Shown here: in pieces, positions 1-15,082 of the stretch
Numbering within the stretch: the first letter of the stretch is position 1
Layout of the letters: each line of letters opens with the position of its first letter
From: Branchiostoma floridae
Lineage: Eukaryota; Chordata; Leptocardii; Amphioxiformes; Branchiostomatidae
Reading direction: 5' to 3'
Assembly (NCBI RefSeq): GCF_000003815.2
Contig: NW_023365935.1
Location: forward strand, 1-21,110
Length of the DNA stretch: 21,110 bases
Made by a program: the position numbers and the translations under genes
Notes under the pieces: model-generated
Told to the model about the DNA's origin: nothing
The model's input: the letters and a program-made list of their open reading frames with translations, nothing else
The model's database searches: none

Positions 1-20
1 TTCGCGGCTAATCATCCAAG

Positions 21-5658
<5,638 letters not shown>

Positions 5659-6880
5659 TCTAGCTGGGTCACATTAACTTCATCAAACATGTACAGTTGC
5701 TGACCTACATGTAGATGTAGGTATAATTAATATCATATCTTTGTTTTGAGATGCCAGTGCAAGAAATTATTGAAGTTTAAAAGATATTTGCTGGAAGTTA
5801 CAGATGAGTTTGTGCCAATAGCATGGATACAATGTGCAAAGTGTAAAGATATGCTCTTGGCTGCTGATGGTCAAATGTTTCTTGTGGGGAGAATGATTTC
5901 CTGTTTTCTTGAGCCACATTTAGGAAAAGTGGGTGCAATGATTCATACATGTAATTTTCTTCAATTTAGTTATATTTTTGTGTGCACTTTTTGAGACAGA
6001 TGGAGGAAGCAAGTAGATATACTATTAATGCATTCCATCCATTATGAGCAGCAGGAGAATTGGCAAACGGTGTAACATGAGTTCAAACTGTTCGAAATGG
6101 TTCATATTTTTGCCTCAAACCTATTTATGCAGGCATTGCAGATGTTTTTCTTTATGTGATTATTATTGGAAAGGAATAACCAAGCTGCAAAATGTATTCC
6201 AGATGTACAGATGTTCTCTTTGTGTATTTAGCTATATATGTTACAGGACTTTGGATCACTGTACCTCCAAACATTGTGAATGAAAGCAATACTGCAAACT
6301 TTTGTTGTAATTATCTAGGAGATGATGATAGAATCTGTACTTCCTTCACATGCTGTAAGAAGGCAAAGTATCTTTCTCAGGTGATTTATGGTGGTAAAAA
6401 TCATTCCTCTTTGACAAATGATGAAAAGGCAAGTGTCATAACAGAATTACAATTATGTTACCAGTGTCGTTATTTTACGTTTATTTCGTTGCAATGTTGT
6501 CTTAAATATATACAAATTTTTGATTTGTAGTATATTGTAGGAGTCTCCACCAAGACATAGACTGGGTAACCTTATATCCAACCTTGTCCAATTTTTTGTC
6601 CACTCCATTTAACTTGGCAGTGGTAGACACATGCCTAACAAGGATGGATCTTACTTGCACTATGGATTGGAGACAGCAATTGTCTAAAGAGAGGATATGA
6701 CAAAGGCTAATAGACCATTCACAGTTTAAAATGGTCTACAAAGTCCTTTCCTATTGAAATTCAGAACTGCTACTGTATACATGGCAAAACCAGTAACTTT
6801 ATATAGAAATGTACAGCATAAAAGAAATGTGTTGTATGATATATGTACTATAAATAAAGAAAGAGATGACATGAATACAG
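5659..6880 (+). other. EIF2AK3: PERK 3' UTR
   Basis: About 1.2 kb of AT-rich sequence follows the PERK stop codon. Open frames in it (5746-5994, 6044-6283, 6192-6530) show no family resemblance and are not counted as genes. A canonical AATAAA lies at 6853-6858 and would place cleavage around 6870-6880. The exact end is inferred. Confidence 0.6.
6853..6858 (+). terminator. polyadenylation signal of PERK
   Basis: A canonical AATAAA in an AT-rich setting about 1.2 kb after the PERK stop. It is the best-placed hexamer I found on the plus strand before the oppositely oriented gene begins. Confidence 0.55.
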
Positions 6881-7169
6881 GTGTATTTTATTTTAGTTCA
6901 ATAGCAGAAGTTCAAGGAAAGTTAACTTACAACAGCAGCTCCAATAGTTAGGGTTCCATTATACAGGACAATTATACATTAACAAGTAGTAGAACCAAGA
7001 TAACTTCTGGTTGGAAGGGTATATCTTATCACAGCACATTAATGGTCACTTTAACAAGCTGAAACTTCAGCACTTTTTCTCATTTTTAAGAAGAGATGTA
7101 TTCTTTACCACTATTCTTCATTGTCCATCCCAAAACATTGAAGTTGTTCTTGTTCATTCAGCTGGTACT

Positions 7170-7175
7170 TTTATT
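7170..7175 (-). terminator. candidate polyadenylation signal of the minus-strand gene
   Basis: TTTATT on the plus strand reads AATAAA on the minus strand, about 375 bases past the stop codon of the minus-strand gene. A second one at 6887-6892 would bring the two converging transcripts almost end to end. The sequence alone does not decide which is used. Confidence 0.4.
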
Positions 7176-7548
7176 AGCCTGATAAATCATGCTCCTGGCA
7201 GCCGTCCCAACGGTAATAGTAATCTAACCAAAGCCGAAAGACACCCTACATGCCATTTGCAGGTATGTTGCTATAGTAACTGAGCAATTATGTAATAGCA
7301 ACATGGTCACTGTATCTATACACCAGTAAGGCAAGGTTCCTTGGCACTAGTTAAAGGACAATTCAACATCATGCCACAAAATTGCCATTTTTCGGGGAAT
7401 GGATATTCTCCAGTTACTGTCGTGATCTTTCTATGGCATCATGAACTCTAGGTATCATGGCCAGGACCTATGTTGTAGTGATGATGTCAAGTGAATAAAG
7501 TACTACATCACCTTACAGCCATGACAAATAGGCCAATTTGAAGATGAT

Positions 7549-9324
7549 CTAAGGTGACAACTTGTCAGGATTGACAACCACCTCCATAAGGTCCTGCTGT
7601 GGTATGTCCACTTCGTTCTCGATGTGTACCTGTAAGGTGGGGGCCTGGGCTGTCTCAGTCAGGATACCCTCACACCTCTCACAGCTCTCCTGGCACTGGT
7701 TCAGGGCACTGATGGTAACAGGGTCAAACTGCATGGCCAGTTCACAGTTCAGCATATGGGCTCTCACTGTTAAGAGGTTTGGGAACATGATTGAAATAGA
7801 AGTGTTAGAACCAGTTCAAAGCTTGATGTATATTGTACAACTAGATTAGTATAATCCCCAAGCAGATATTTCAGTGACAAAAAATGAGTCATAAGTGCCA
7901 GCCAAAACAAAGTCCATGGCCATGGCCTACTGAGTCTTTTTCGTTTCCTCCCTGAAACAGGATAAAAGAGAGTCTGCATCCATATTGAAGAGGGTTGGGT
8001 ACCAGCTATGTACATTGTGTTTGTTCATGATGTAAAAATGGATGAACTAAACATGCTGTCAGGCAAATGATTTTCTTTGATTTTGTGTACAGGATTGAAT
8101 ACAGGAAAACCAATGGCCCTTGGAATTGCTACATCACCCCCGGGACATGTATATCATGTCATCACAGCAAGAACTTTCAACCGTCTTCATTCCTGTACAA
8201 CAATGCTTCAACATTTCTTCATATCTATATATATGTTGAAAATGATCACAGGTCCCTCTAGGCCTAATTCAAGTCTGAATGGTTTATTCCGTCATGTTAC
8301 TCACTGCTGTTCTTGTTAAGCTGTTCCTCCATAGTGACCAGCTGTTTGTTCAGGTTGTCAATGGTGACCTTGTTGTCCTGGTAATTGTAACCATCACCAC
8401 CACCCTCCTCTACAGACTGTGCAACCTGGAAGAGATGTGAAGGCTGACAGTAGAAGTGCTGTTTACATAATGGTCTTGTAAATCATGGCTGTGAACATTT
8501 ACCAAGACAGGATTGTTTCATACCAAGACTCTATAAGCTAAATTTGAACCCCAATACTCTTTACCTGACCTGTCCTGCTCACAATAATCTTACTGTAAAT
8601 GCATTTAAGTTCGCGGGGATTTAATTTTGTGGTAGCGGGAAAATGGACTTTTCGCGGTGGATTTAAGTTCTCGATAACACCATAGAGTCGATGATAGACT
8701 GCAGTCTAATACCATAATAGAAAAATGTTCGCGGTGGTTTTAAGTTCGTGGTAAAGTGGTCACCGCGAAAACCGCGAATACTAATCCACCGCGAATATTT
8801 CTGCATTTACAGTACTAAGTTACAAGAAGCATCACTTCAGATCAAGGAGGTTAAAAAAGGACCATGATGCTGTACACTACTCTCTCACCTGCTGTATTCC
8901 CCTGTTGAACTGATCATCACCACTGTAAAGAGGGCAGAGAAAAATATTACTAAAACTCTGGTGTGACAACAGCTCTGGCTGATGATGATAGTAATCATTT
9001 AATGAAAATAGTTTTCCAGGGTTTTGCAAAACTATAAAGTGCAGTAATGTAATGTAAAAATAGTGTACTTTGAGTATTTTTAGATCTGTTATTCCTAACG
9101 TTAGCAGTGAGTTGCAGGGTAAATATTGACTAACACTAGTAACAGTATGGACATAATTAATTTTCCAAGCAGATGTTGGGAGGGGCTAATGATTAAGCCT
9201 CCCCCAACATCTGCTTAAAGATCAGTGAACATGAACCAACAACAGGAACAACAGCAACTACTAGTAACCTGCTGTATATTCTGGGCTCAGACACGAAAGA
9301 AATGCTGGCTTGACTGGACGCCAT
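7549..9324 (-). CDS. small acidic coiled-coil protein, family not recognised (core coding exons)
   Basis: Exons in transcript order on the minus strand: 9334-9269 (ATG at 9324-9322), 8922-8889, 8425-8305, 7766-7549 (TAG). All junctions are GT-AG and keep frame, giving 142 residues: MASSQASISFVSEPRIYSS at the N-terminus, an amphipathic stretch (DNKVTIDNLNKQLVTMEEQL) that looks like coiled coil, then AMQFDPVTISALNQCQESCE with several Cys, and an acidic, hydrophobic tail ending in NPDKLSP. There is no signal peptide or membrane segment. The donor after 9269 is weak (GTTACT). Size and coiled coil recall small subunits of trafficking or kinetochore complexes, but I cannot place it in one. An upstream exon probably extends the N-terminus (see 10186-10244). 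Confidence 0.75.
8593..8812. mobile_element. CGCGGTGG-type MITE, copy 1, TA target duplication
   Basis: A 220-bp element in an intron of the minus-strand gene. Perfect terminal repeats CTGTAAATGCA (8593-8603) and TGCATTTACAG (8802-8812) lie between TA dinucleotides (8591-8592, 8813-8814). The interior holds repeated TTCGCGGTGG/CCACCGCGAA blocks, so the whole element is close to a long palindrome. TA duplication and no coding capacity fit a Tc1/mariner-derived MITE. Confidence 0.85.
9167..9216. repeat. 50-bp hairpin with 21-bp stem
   Basis: AAGCAGATGTTGGG...GGGGCT at 9167-9187 pairs with AGCC...CAACATCTGCTT at 9196-9216 with two mismatches and an 8-base loop (AATGATTA). It lies in the intron of the minus-strand gene between exons 9334-9269 and 8922-8889. 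It could be a fold-back repeat or a structured intronic RNA. Confidence 0.8.
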
Positions 9325-9334
9325 CCTCTCTGAC

Positions 9335-10185
9335 CTGCATTCAGACGTAAAAGAGAAAAGATTCGGTTATGAGAGAAATTGTTAGTGATGTTCAGTTCAA
9401 GCAAGGAGGTTCAACCTCCTTGGTTCAAGTTATTATCAAAGGTACATTATGACAAGGAGGTTATATGACCTCCTTGGTTCCTTGGTACTCAGAACGGGCC
9501 AGTCTTCACGGTGAAATCAAACGTTCCGCAAGTAAAAAAAAAGTGGTTTGACTGCGTAGTGCGTACTACACTTGTGTGCTTTGTTTTCTATCGATTTCTT
9601 GGCATCGAACCGGATCTAGAGATGGCGATAAACTGGGCCCGACTGGTCTGAAATTGTAAAAACAAAAGGGCAGCTCAGGTTCTAGATCCGATAACTTCTT
9701 AGAAATAATACAGTGTCCTTGAGTTCAGTTCTAACGAATGTACTTTGTAGGAACTGATGTTAATACTGGGCTGAGGCTGTAAAAACAACGTCAATGGAGT
9801 TGTTCACAGTGACAGATGATCATTATCGGCTTGACGGGAGAACCCATCGCCAAACTAGAATATGGATCACTACGTTTATTTTTAACTACAGGAAAGCAGA
9901 GGTGTACAGCCTGGGTATTGGAACCATGCCCATACCTTATTTTCCAAGTATGAAGACGTTTTCTCCTGTTTTGTCCCTGAATAAAATCTTATCCGTGTCG
10001 TCTGCTACCGCCGCTGCTTCTGACGGATTCGGATATCTTCGGTAAAATTCGGAAAGCCGAATGCCTGTCGGAAATGCGACAAATCCGATTCATGAAATAT
10101 CAAAAATATAAGTCATGTTTATCAACTTTTCTTAGAATATATGAGGCCTTAGAGCTAGAATGGGAAACGTTTTAAGTTTTCTCAC
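9335..10185 (-). other. probable first intron of the minus-strand gene; no convincing gene on the plus strand
   Basis: Apart from the CAAGGAGGT palindromes, this stretch holds a small inverted repeat (CGGATCTAGA at 9611-9620, TCTAGATCCG at 9681-9690) and two similar blocks ending in TGTAAAAACAA (near 9650 and 9785). The open frame at 9794-10045 has no family resemblance and I do not call it. Confidence 0.45.
9402..9478. repeat. paired short palindromes with CAAGGAGGT arms
   Basis: Two neighbouring hairpins, CAAGGAGGTTCAACCTCCTTG and CAAGGAGGTtatatgACCTCCTTG, about 30 bases apart. A related form, GGAGGTTTAACCCCCTTG followed by ATTAAAGGTAC, occurs in the TRIM introns near 12550 and 16846, and a half site near 8843. 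The shared tail AAAGGTAC suggests one dispersed repeat family. Confidence 0.6.
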
Positions 10186-10244
10186 TTTTCGTGTAGATTG
10201 TCAAAGTTTTGATAGTCACGTGATGTGATAGCTTGGGTGGCCAT
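10186..10244 (-). CDS. probable first coding exon of the minus-strand gene
   Basis: On the minus strand, an ATG at 10244-10242 in AAAATGGCCACC opens a frame of 19 codons plus two bases (MATQAITSRDYQNFDNLHE) up to a GTGAGA donor at 10185. Spliced to the acceptor CTGAATGCAG just before 9334, the frame stays open (AAG, then SER) and joins the ATG at 9324, giving 165 residues. Unspliced, it would hit TGA at once, which supports a real donor. The ATG overlaps a YY1-like AAAATGGCC site, an arrangement common at animal gene starts. This is inference from frame and splice fit only. Confidence 0.5.
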
Positions 10245-10260
10245 TTTCGTTACCCACGTG
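10215..10260. promoter_or_regulatory. compact promoter with two E-boxes and a YY1-like site
   Basis: GTCACGTGAT (CACGTG at 10217-10222) and CCCACGTGAT (CACGTG at 10255-10260) flank GGCCATTTTC (10239-10248), whose minus strand reads GAAAATGGCC and carries the proposed start codon of the minus-strand gene. CACGTG is bound by USF/MYC/TFE-type factors and ATGGC by YY1 in animals. It may also drive the TRIM gene to its right, but no plus-strand first exon is identified. Confidence 0.45.
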
Positions 10261-10710
10261 ATGGAAGTTTTGTGAGTGGTTTGTTGATTTTCTGAACTTT
10301 CCTATTTGGTCGACGTTTGACGATTGTTCTGTATGTTGCATAGAATGTTTTGATATCATGGGGTTGAAGGTAAAGGTTTGTTATTAGTCACTAGCGCCAC
10401 TAACTGTTAGTTTGGAGAGTTTTTGCACGTCCACTATCTAGCAAGTTTCAGCTATGATTTTTGCACATCTGGCATGTGCAAACCAATGAGGCTATGGCTC
10501 AAATAACCTGGTGCAAACTGAAACTAGCAACTTTCATATATGCACGTGTAATGTACGTATAACACAACAGTATTGAAACTTTTAATGAATACATGTATGC
10601 TCGAAAAAGCCATAGAAAACCGGCAGTCACCTAATTCATCGTTTTCACGCTTCCCAGAATCCTTTGCTTCAGGGTTCCGGAAGCCAAACTGTAGGACTAT
10701 TCTCCTTTTA

Positions 10711-11193
10711 CACACTTCCCATAATTAAGTGCGAGAGGGTTCCGGATATGGCTGCTCCGAACTCCGGAACTGACTCCAAGGGCACAGAAAATTGGTTCTA
10801 ACCAAGTCCGAACACAGAAAACATCAAGGAGATGATAGTTTGGTGTGGATCCGATCACAGGACAATGGTTTAATCACTTTCCGACAGGAAAAAAACAAAG
10901 GCTGCAGACGAAACGCCAAGTTGTGGCCCTTGAGGTCATCGGAAGAAACCAACTAACAGCCACAGTGGTGCACGTGTTAGGTAGTTACTTCTGACCACAA
11001 AACTTGTAAGATTCTCGGCCCAAATGATAACTGTACTATATTTACCAGACAACTTATTAGTTTATATGCTTTTCCGCCCTCGTACTGAAGGTTTTAGCTG
11101 GTTCCACCCTGGTTTCGCACCCTGAGCAACTGTGGTAGCATCCAAGTAACATCCATATCCGGAACCCTCTCGCACTTAATTATGGGAAGTGTG
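10711..11193. mobile_element. 483-bp TA-flanked terminal inverted repeat element
   Basis: The left end CACACTTCCCATAATTAAGT... runs into GCGAGAGGGTTCCGGATATGG. The right end is its reverse complement, from CCATATCCGGAACCC to GGGAAGTGTG. The arms are about 40 bp and essentially perfect, between TA (10709-10710) and TA (11194-11195). Weaker symmetry continues outward (ATTCTCC on the left, GGAGAAT on the right), so the true ends may lie near 10699 and 11203. There is no transposase frame. A CACGTG lies inside at 10971-10976. Confidence 0.8.
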
Positions 11194-11215
11194 TAAGTGG
11201 AGAATATCAAAAGTA

Positions 11216-11423
11216 CTGTGAATGCAGAAACTTTCGCGGTGGATTAATGTTCGCGTTTTTCGCGGTGGCTGCTTCACCGCGAACTTAAAACCACTGCGAA
11301 AATTTTTCCGAGGCAATAATAGACTACAGTGCATGGAGCTACCGCGAAATTAAAACCACCGCGAAAAGTCCTTTTTCCCGCTACCACGAAATTAAATCCC
11401 CGCTGACTTAAATGCATCTACAG
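11216..11423. mobile_element. CGCGGTGG-type MITE, copy 2, inside the duplication
   Basis: A 208-bp element with ends CTGTGAATGCA and TGCATCTACAG between TA dinucleotides (11214-11215, 11424-11425). Its reverse complement follows the element at 8593, so the orientation is opposite. It lies 35 bp before the acceptor of TRIM exon 1 and would be in the 5' UTR intron. Confidence 0.85.
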
Positions 11424-11473
11424 TAATAGTTACACTGAAATATCTTCTTATTTTTTAGCCAGGTTTAAGTATC

Positions 11474-14400
11474 ATGGCAAACGAGCCTGGACATGTTGTC
11501 GTTCGCTGCACTCAGTGCTGTCATGTCTTCTGCAAGCCGAAGCTGTTGCCGTGCCTGCACACCTTCTGCGAAACGTGCATCTTCAAGGTACAGGAGGGGA
11601 CGGAGAATGAGAAGGGCAAGGTGTTCTCTTGTCCCGTGGAGACTTGTAAGGAGGAGGTTGCCAAGGGTGAGGATGGTAAGTCTGGGCTGAAGAAATTCTT
11701 TGTTAGTTAGAGCAGGGCTTGAAATACCCAGCTGCAATTTGTACAGCAAACACTCAGTTATACACTCAAATTTTCAAAAGACAAACAAAAAGTGATACTA
11801 TATGATAGGTGTCTTATCGTAACTTTTCCTTGCTTGTTTTTTTGTAGACCTGCCAGACAATATCCTTGTTGCAAACATCATCAATGCGAAGTCAGTAGCC
11901 TGTGCTGCAAAGGGTACTGTCAAGTGCACCAGCTGTGACAACCTGCTAGAGGCCTCACACCGCTGTTTGGACTGCCAGAGGTTCCTCTGTGTCAACTGTC
12001 ATGCTGCTCACAAGCACATGCAGGTAGGGGGCACTGCTAAGCATTTGTTTTCACCCAGGCATTTTTGTTAGCTGCCCAAGATTCCAGCAGTGTTCACTAC
12101 ATTTTCCAAGAGGACAAATGTGACATTTGAGTTTAGATGAATTAATAGTCAACATATATTTCTTGTTCCCAGATTTTCCGCAGGCACAGAATGCAAGACA
12201 TTTCTGAGTTCTTCTGCCAACAACAGGCTCAGAAGAGGCCATTGTACTGCACTAAACACCAGGGGGAGATCCTGGAACTTTTCTGTGAGACCTCAGGGAT
12301 GTTGTGCTGTAGCAAATGTGTAGAGGAGAACACAACAATCCCTAGGTGATTATGGTTTCAACCTAGTTCCCATGACAACCAGGTTGAAAAACATTGACTA
12401 GATATTGACTTCCTGTCATGCAATTCATGTGTGTAAATTACATGAATGGCAAATTGTTGCTGAAGCATTTCAATCATGAAATTTAAAAGTAGTTATTCAC
12501 TTGTTTTTGTACTATTTGCATCATGTAGTTTGATAATCATCGAAGAAAGGAGGTTTAACCCCCTTGATTAAAGGTACAAGCTGGACAAAACTGTAAAATC
12601 AACTTTTGGCCACATATCAGGGTTATCAACAGATGAGGAGTTTGCGTCTATCATTACAAATGTACTATCGTATAACTTGCTAGCAATTATGAAAACAGAA
12701 AGTTCCATGTCTTCCTTGCAAAATGGTAACTTCACTGGGGAAACTACCAGTAGTGTGTGTCTTTACTCATTAGTGTCTTACTTAGAGTCTTGTAAATGGT
12801 GTTACTGATTGACTTGTGAAAGTGCTGAAACAGTTCTTTTCTGCATCCCTCATTCCCTGCGTTCCCATGGTACTGTTTCAGGAATAACTACAAGTCCCCA
12901 GATGAGATAGCAGTGAGCTACAGGAAGACTCTACGCTCCAGTATCACTGGGCTGGAAAAGAAACTAAAGAGTTTGGAGGGTGAAAGGGACAGGTATGATA
13001 AACAGTGTGTTGAAATTTTAGGGGTATGTTAGAGTTGATAGGGGAGGTGAGCTTCTGCATTTATGCATAATCATATAACTTCTACAGACCTGTTGTGCTT
13101 GTTGTCATAGTTATGTGTTTTGTGGTTCCACCATGTGTTGTTGATGTGTCTGTTAAGTGTCCACAATTATAAACATTGCAGTCATAGAGTGTTTATGATG
13201 TTGAAAGTTGAGTGTTTTTCCTGTGTCCAGGTTCGACAGGGCCTTGTCACTTCTTCTGGAGAAACAGAACCGGGCAGAGGCAGAAATTGTCAGGTCTACC
13301 TCTGAGCTTATAAGCAAGGTGGGCCTGGTCTACCCTGTTGTTAGTGACTATATTGTTCCTTGTCTAGAGACTGGAGAAAGTTTCTTGGTGACATCTCGTG
13401 CAGACATGATGAGGTGTACTTTGTCTATTTGTTTTTCTGTACACTAGTTATGGTTGAGGGAAAAAAAATTAAGATGCGACAACTGTAGATCTTGAAATGA
13501 CTGCACTGACCTCTCCACTACAAGACATGATACAGCAAATATGCATTTTCCACAGTTCATGCATTACTTAAATATACTACAGAATCATTTGACCATAGAA
13601 TTTGAAACCTCCTTTGCTACTCTAATGCAGAATTAACTCCCAGTAAAAATAACTAACTTTACCATAAATGATTTCTACGAGGGTGAGTCAGAAAGTAATG
13701 CAAGTGGTTTCATAACAGAGTCGTTCTTTGATCGAATGAGTTGAAATTTGGCACAAAGGTTAAGACATATCTCCTCTTGAGATTGAAATATCTAACTTTG
13801 TTGCTCATTATTTTATGAGTGATTGAGCTACTTTCAAGGTGACCACGCCCTTGGTATCCCGTCAGAAGAAAAGTGAGGTCCAATTAACGTACAATTAAGA
13901 ATTTCCCTAAACCAATTTTTGGCATTGTATGAGACTAAGCCTGTACATGTAATAAGCTGTATTTGTCTATAAGCCACATGCCTAATTTCAACTCTGAAAT
14001 CCGATCAGTTTTCCTTTTTTCGTTGCTGGTGTAGAGTGAGGTATACGCGGTCTTTAGGGTCATGAGATCTGCGGTGTTATGATTCAAACTATCTGTAGCC
14101 TTCTTTCCCATTAACAAAGAGCAATGAAACTTAGCACACTTTTTGGCCTTTAAACAGTTAATAACTGTGTAAAGTTTCGTATCTTTTAGTTAATGAAAAA
14201 GTAGGCTTTTAACCAACAACTCACGAATTCGTGTATAAATCCAACAGCTCTATAACACAACTTACAGCATCCTAGCAGCTGTAAATAAAGAACCATTACG
14301 AGTTTAGAAATGAAAATTGGCACGCAACCTATAGAGACACTTGATATCATACATGTTTAATTTCAACCTCCTACAGTGATTTTCAGTGGGTCAGATTTTG

Positions 14401-14651
14401 AGTAATTGATAGTCTGACAAGCTACCAAGGGTGTGTTCATCTTGAAATCAACTCAGTTGCTCATAAAATGATAAAGACCAAATTTAAAACATTCAATCTC
14501 AAGAGGACATATACCTCTACTTTTGTGCCAAATTTCAACTCAATTGATTAAAAAACGAGTCTGTTATGAAACCACTTGCATTACTTTCTGACTCACCCTC
14601 GTAGGTTGAGGAGGCTAAACAGTGTTGCCTGGCAGAGTTGTCCAGTATTGT
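11474..14651 (+). CDS. TRIM gene, first copy, truncated at the assembly gap (RING, B-boxes, coiled coil)
   Basis: Exons: 11474-11675 (ATG; acceptor TTTTTTAG at 11458 leaves a 15-base 5' UTR in this exon), 11848-12023, 12173-12345, 12882-12992, 13231-13318, and 14605-14651, which runs into N. It encodes residues 1-266 of the same protein as the downstream copy. The first four exons look identical in protein; exon 5 has one change (DRALSLLL here, DRALALLL in copy 2). The intron before the last exon carries the 924-bp transposon. With no filamin or NHL exons visible before copy 2 begins, this is either a 5' pseudogene-like duplicate, an alternative 5' cassette that could splice to copy 2 exon 6 (same phase), or a misassembled second haplotype. 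Confidence 0.75.
13678..14601. mobile_element. mariner-like long-TIR element inserted at a 3' splice site
   Basis: The left end CGAGGGTGAGTCAGAAAGTA (13678 on) and the right end TACTTTCTGACTCACCCTCG (to 14601) are perfect over the first 40 or so bases. Looser symmetry runs to about 13861 and 14421, giving arms of about 180 bp. TA flanks both ends (13676-13677, 14602-14603). The empty site is preserved in copy 2 at 17980-17981. The interior has only short open frames and no DDD/DDE transposase signature, so it is non-autonomous. Confidence 0.92.
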
Positions 14652-14751
14652 NNNNNNNNNNNNNNNNNNNNNNNNNNNNNNNNNNNNNNNNNNNNNNNNN
14701 NNNNNNNNNNNNNNNNNNNNNNNNNNNNNNNNNNNNNNNNNNNNNNNNNNN
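14652..14751. other. assembly gap of exactly 100 N
   Basis: One hundred N placed in the middle of TRIM copy 1 exon 6. A round length normally marks a gap of unknown size. Sequence on the far side (from 14752) does not resume the exon. Confidence 0.98.
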
Positions 14752-14806
14752 TATTGTATTGATATGTGATGTTAGAGTAAGTTTGATACCGTATTGATAT
14801 GTGATA

Positions 14807-15082
14807 CTGAATTACACCTGTGTTTGGAGGAAACACTATATTATACCTGTGTTTGGAGGAAACACTATATTGTACCTGTGGTTGGAGGAAACACTATATT
14901 ATACCTGTGTTTGGAGGAAACACTATATTGTACCTGTGGTTGGAGGAAACACTATATTATACCTGTGGTTGGAGGAAACACTATATTATACCTGTGTTTG
15001 GAGGAAACACTATATTATACCTGTGTTTGGAGGAAACACTATATTATACCTGTGGTTGGAGGAAACACTATATTATACCCAT
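14807..15082 (+). repeat. 29-bp minisatellite, about nine units
   Basis: The unit ACCTGTGTTTGGAGGAAACA + CTATATTAT repeats at 29-base spacing (e.g. 14821, 14850). Units alternate between TGTTTGG and TGGTTGG variants in the order T,T,G,T,G,G,T,T,G. All three forward frames stay open because the unit lacks a stop and 29 is not a multiple of three, so the long frames here are by-products. Confidence 0.93.

Larger units (their letters stand above)
11204..14651 (+). repeat. direct duplication of the TRIM 5' half, copy 1
   Basis: From ATATCAAAAGTACTG at 11204 the sequence matches copy 2 from 15484 at an offset of 4280. Small indels raise the offset to 4304 near 13676. About a dozen substitutions are visible by eye over about 2.5 kb. 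Copy 1 carries an extra 924-bp transposon (13678-14601) and breaks off at the assembly gap, so its right edge is unknown. Confidence 0.95.

Noticed and set aside
5746-6530. Cys-rich open frames after the PERK stop
   Set aside because: AT-rich 3' UTR sequence with no zinc-binding spacing or homology I can recognise.
9794-10045. 83-residue plus-strand frame in the intergenic region
   Set aside because: No family resemblance, no supported splice partners, and it lies in the proposed first intron of the minus-strand gene.
11465-11749. 94-residue minus-strand frame, repeated at 15745-16029
   Set aside because: Antisense to the RING exon; the identical second copy only reflects the duplication.
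13935-14117. Possible transposase remnant in the mariner-like element
   Set aside because: The 60-residue minus-strand frame has no catalytic D/E motif or helix-turn-helix; the element appears non-coding.
14807-15082. Possible CRISPR-like array
   Set aside because: Units are contiguous 29-mers with no unique spacers, and the DNA is eukaryotic.
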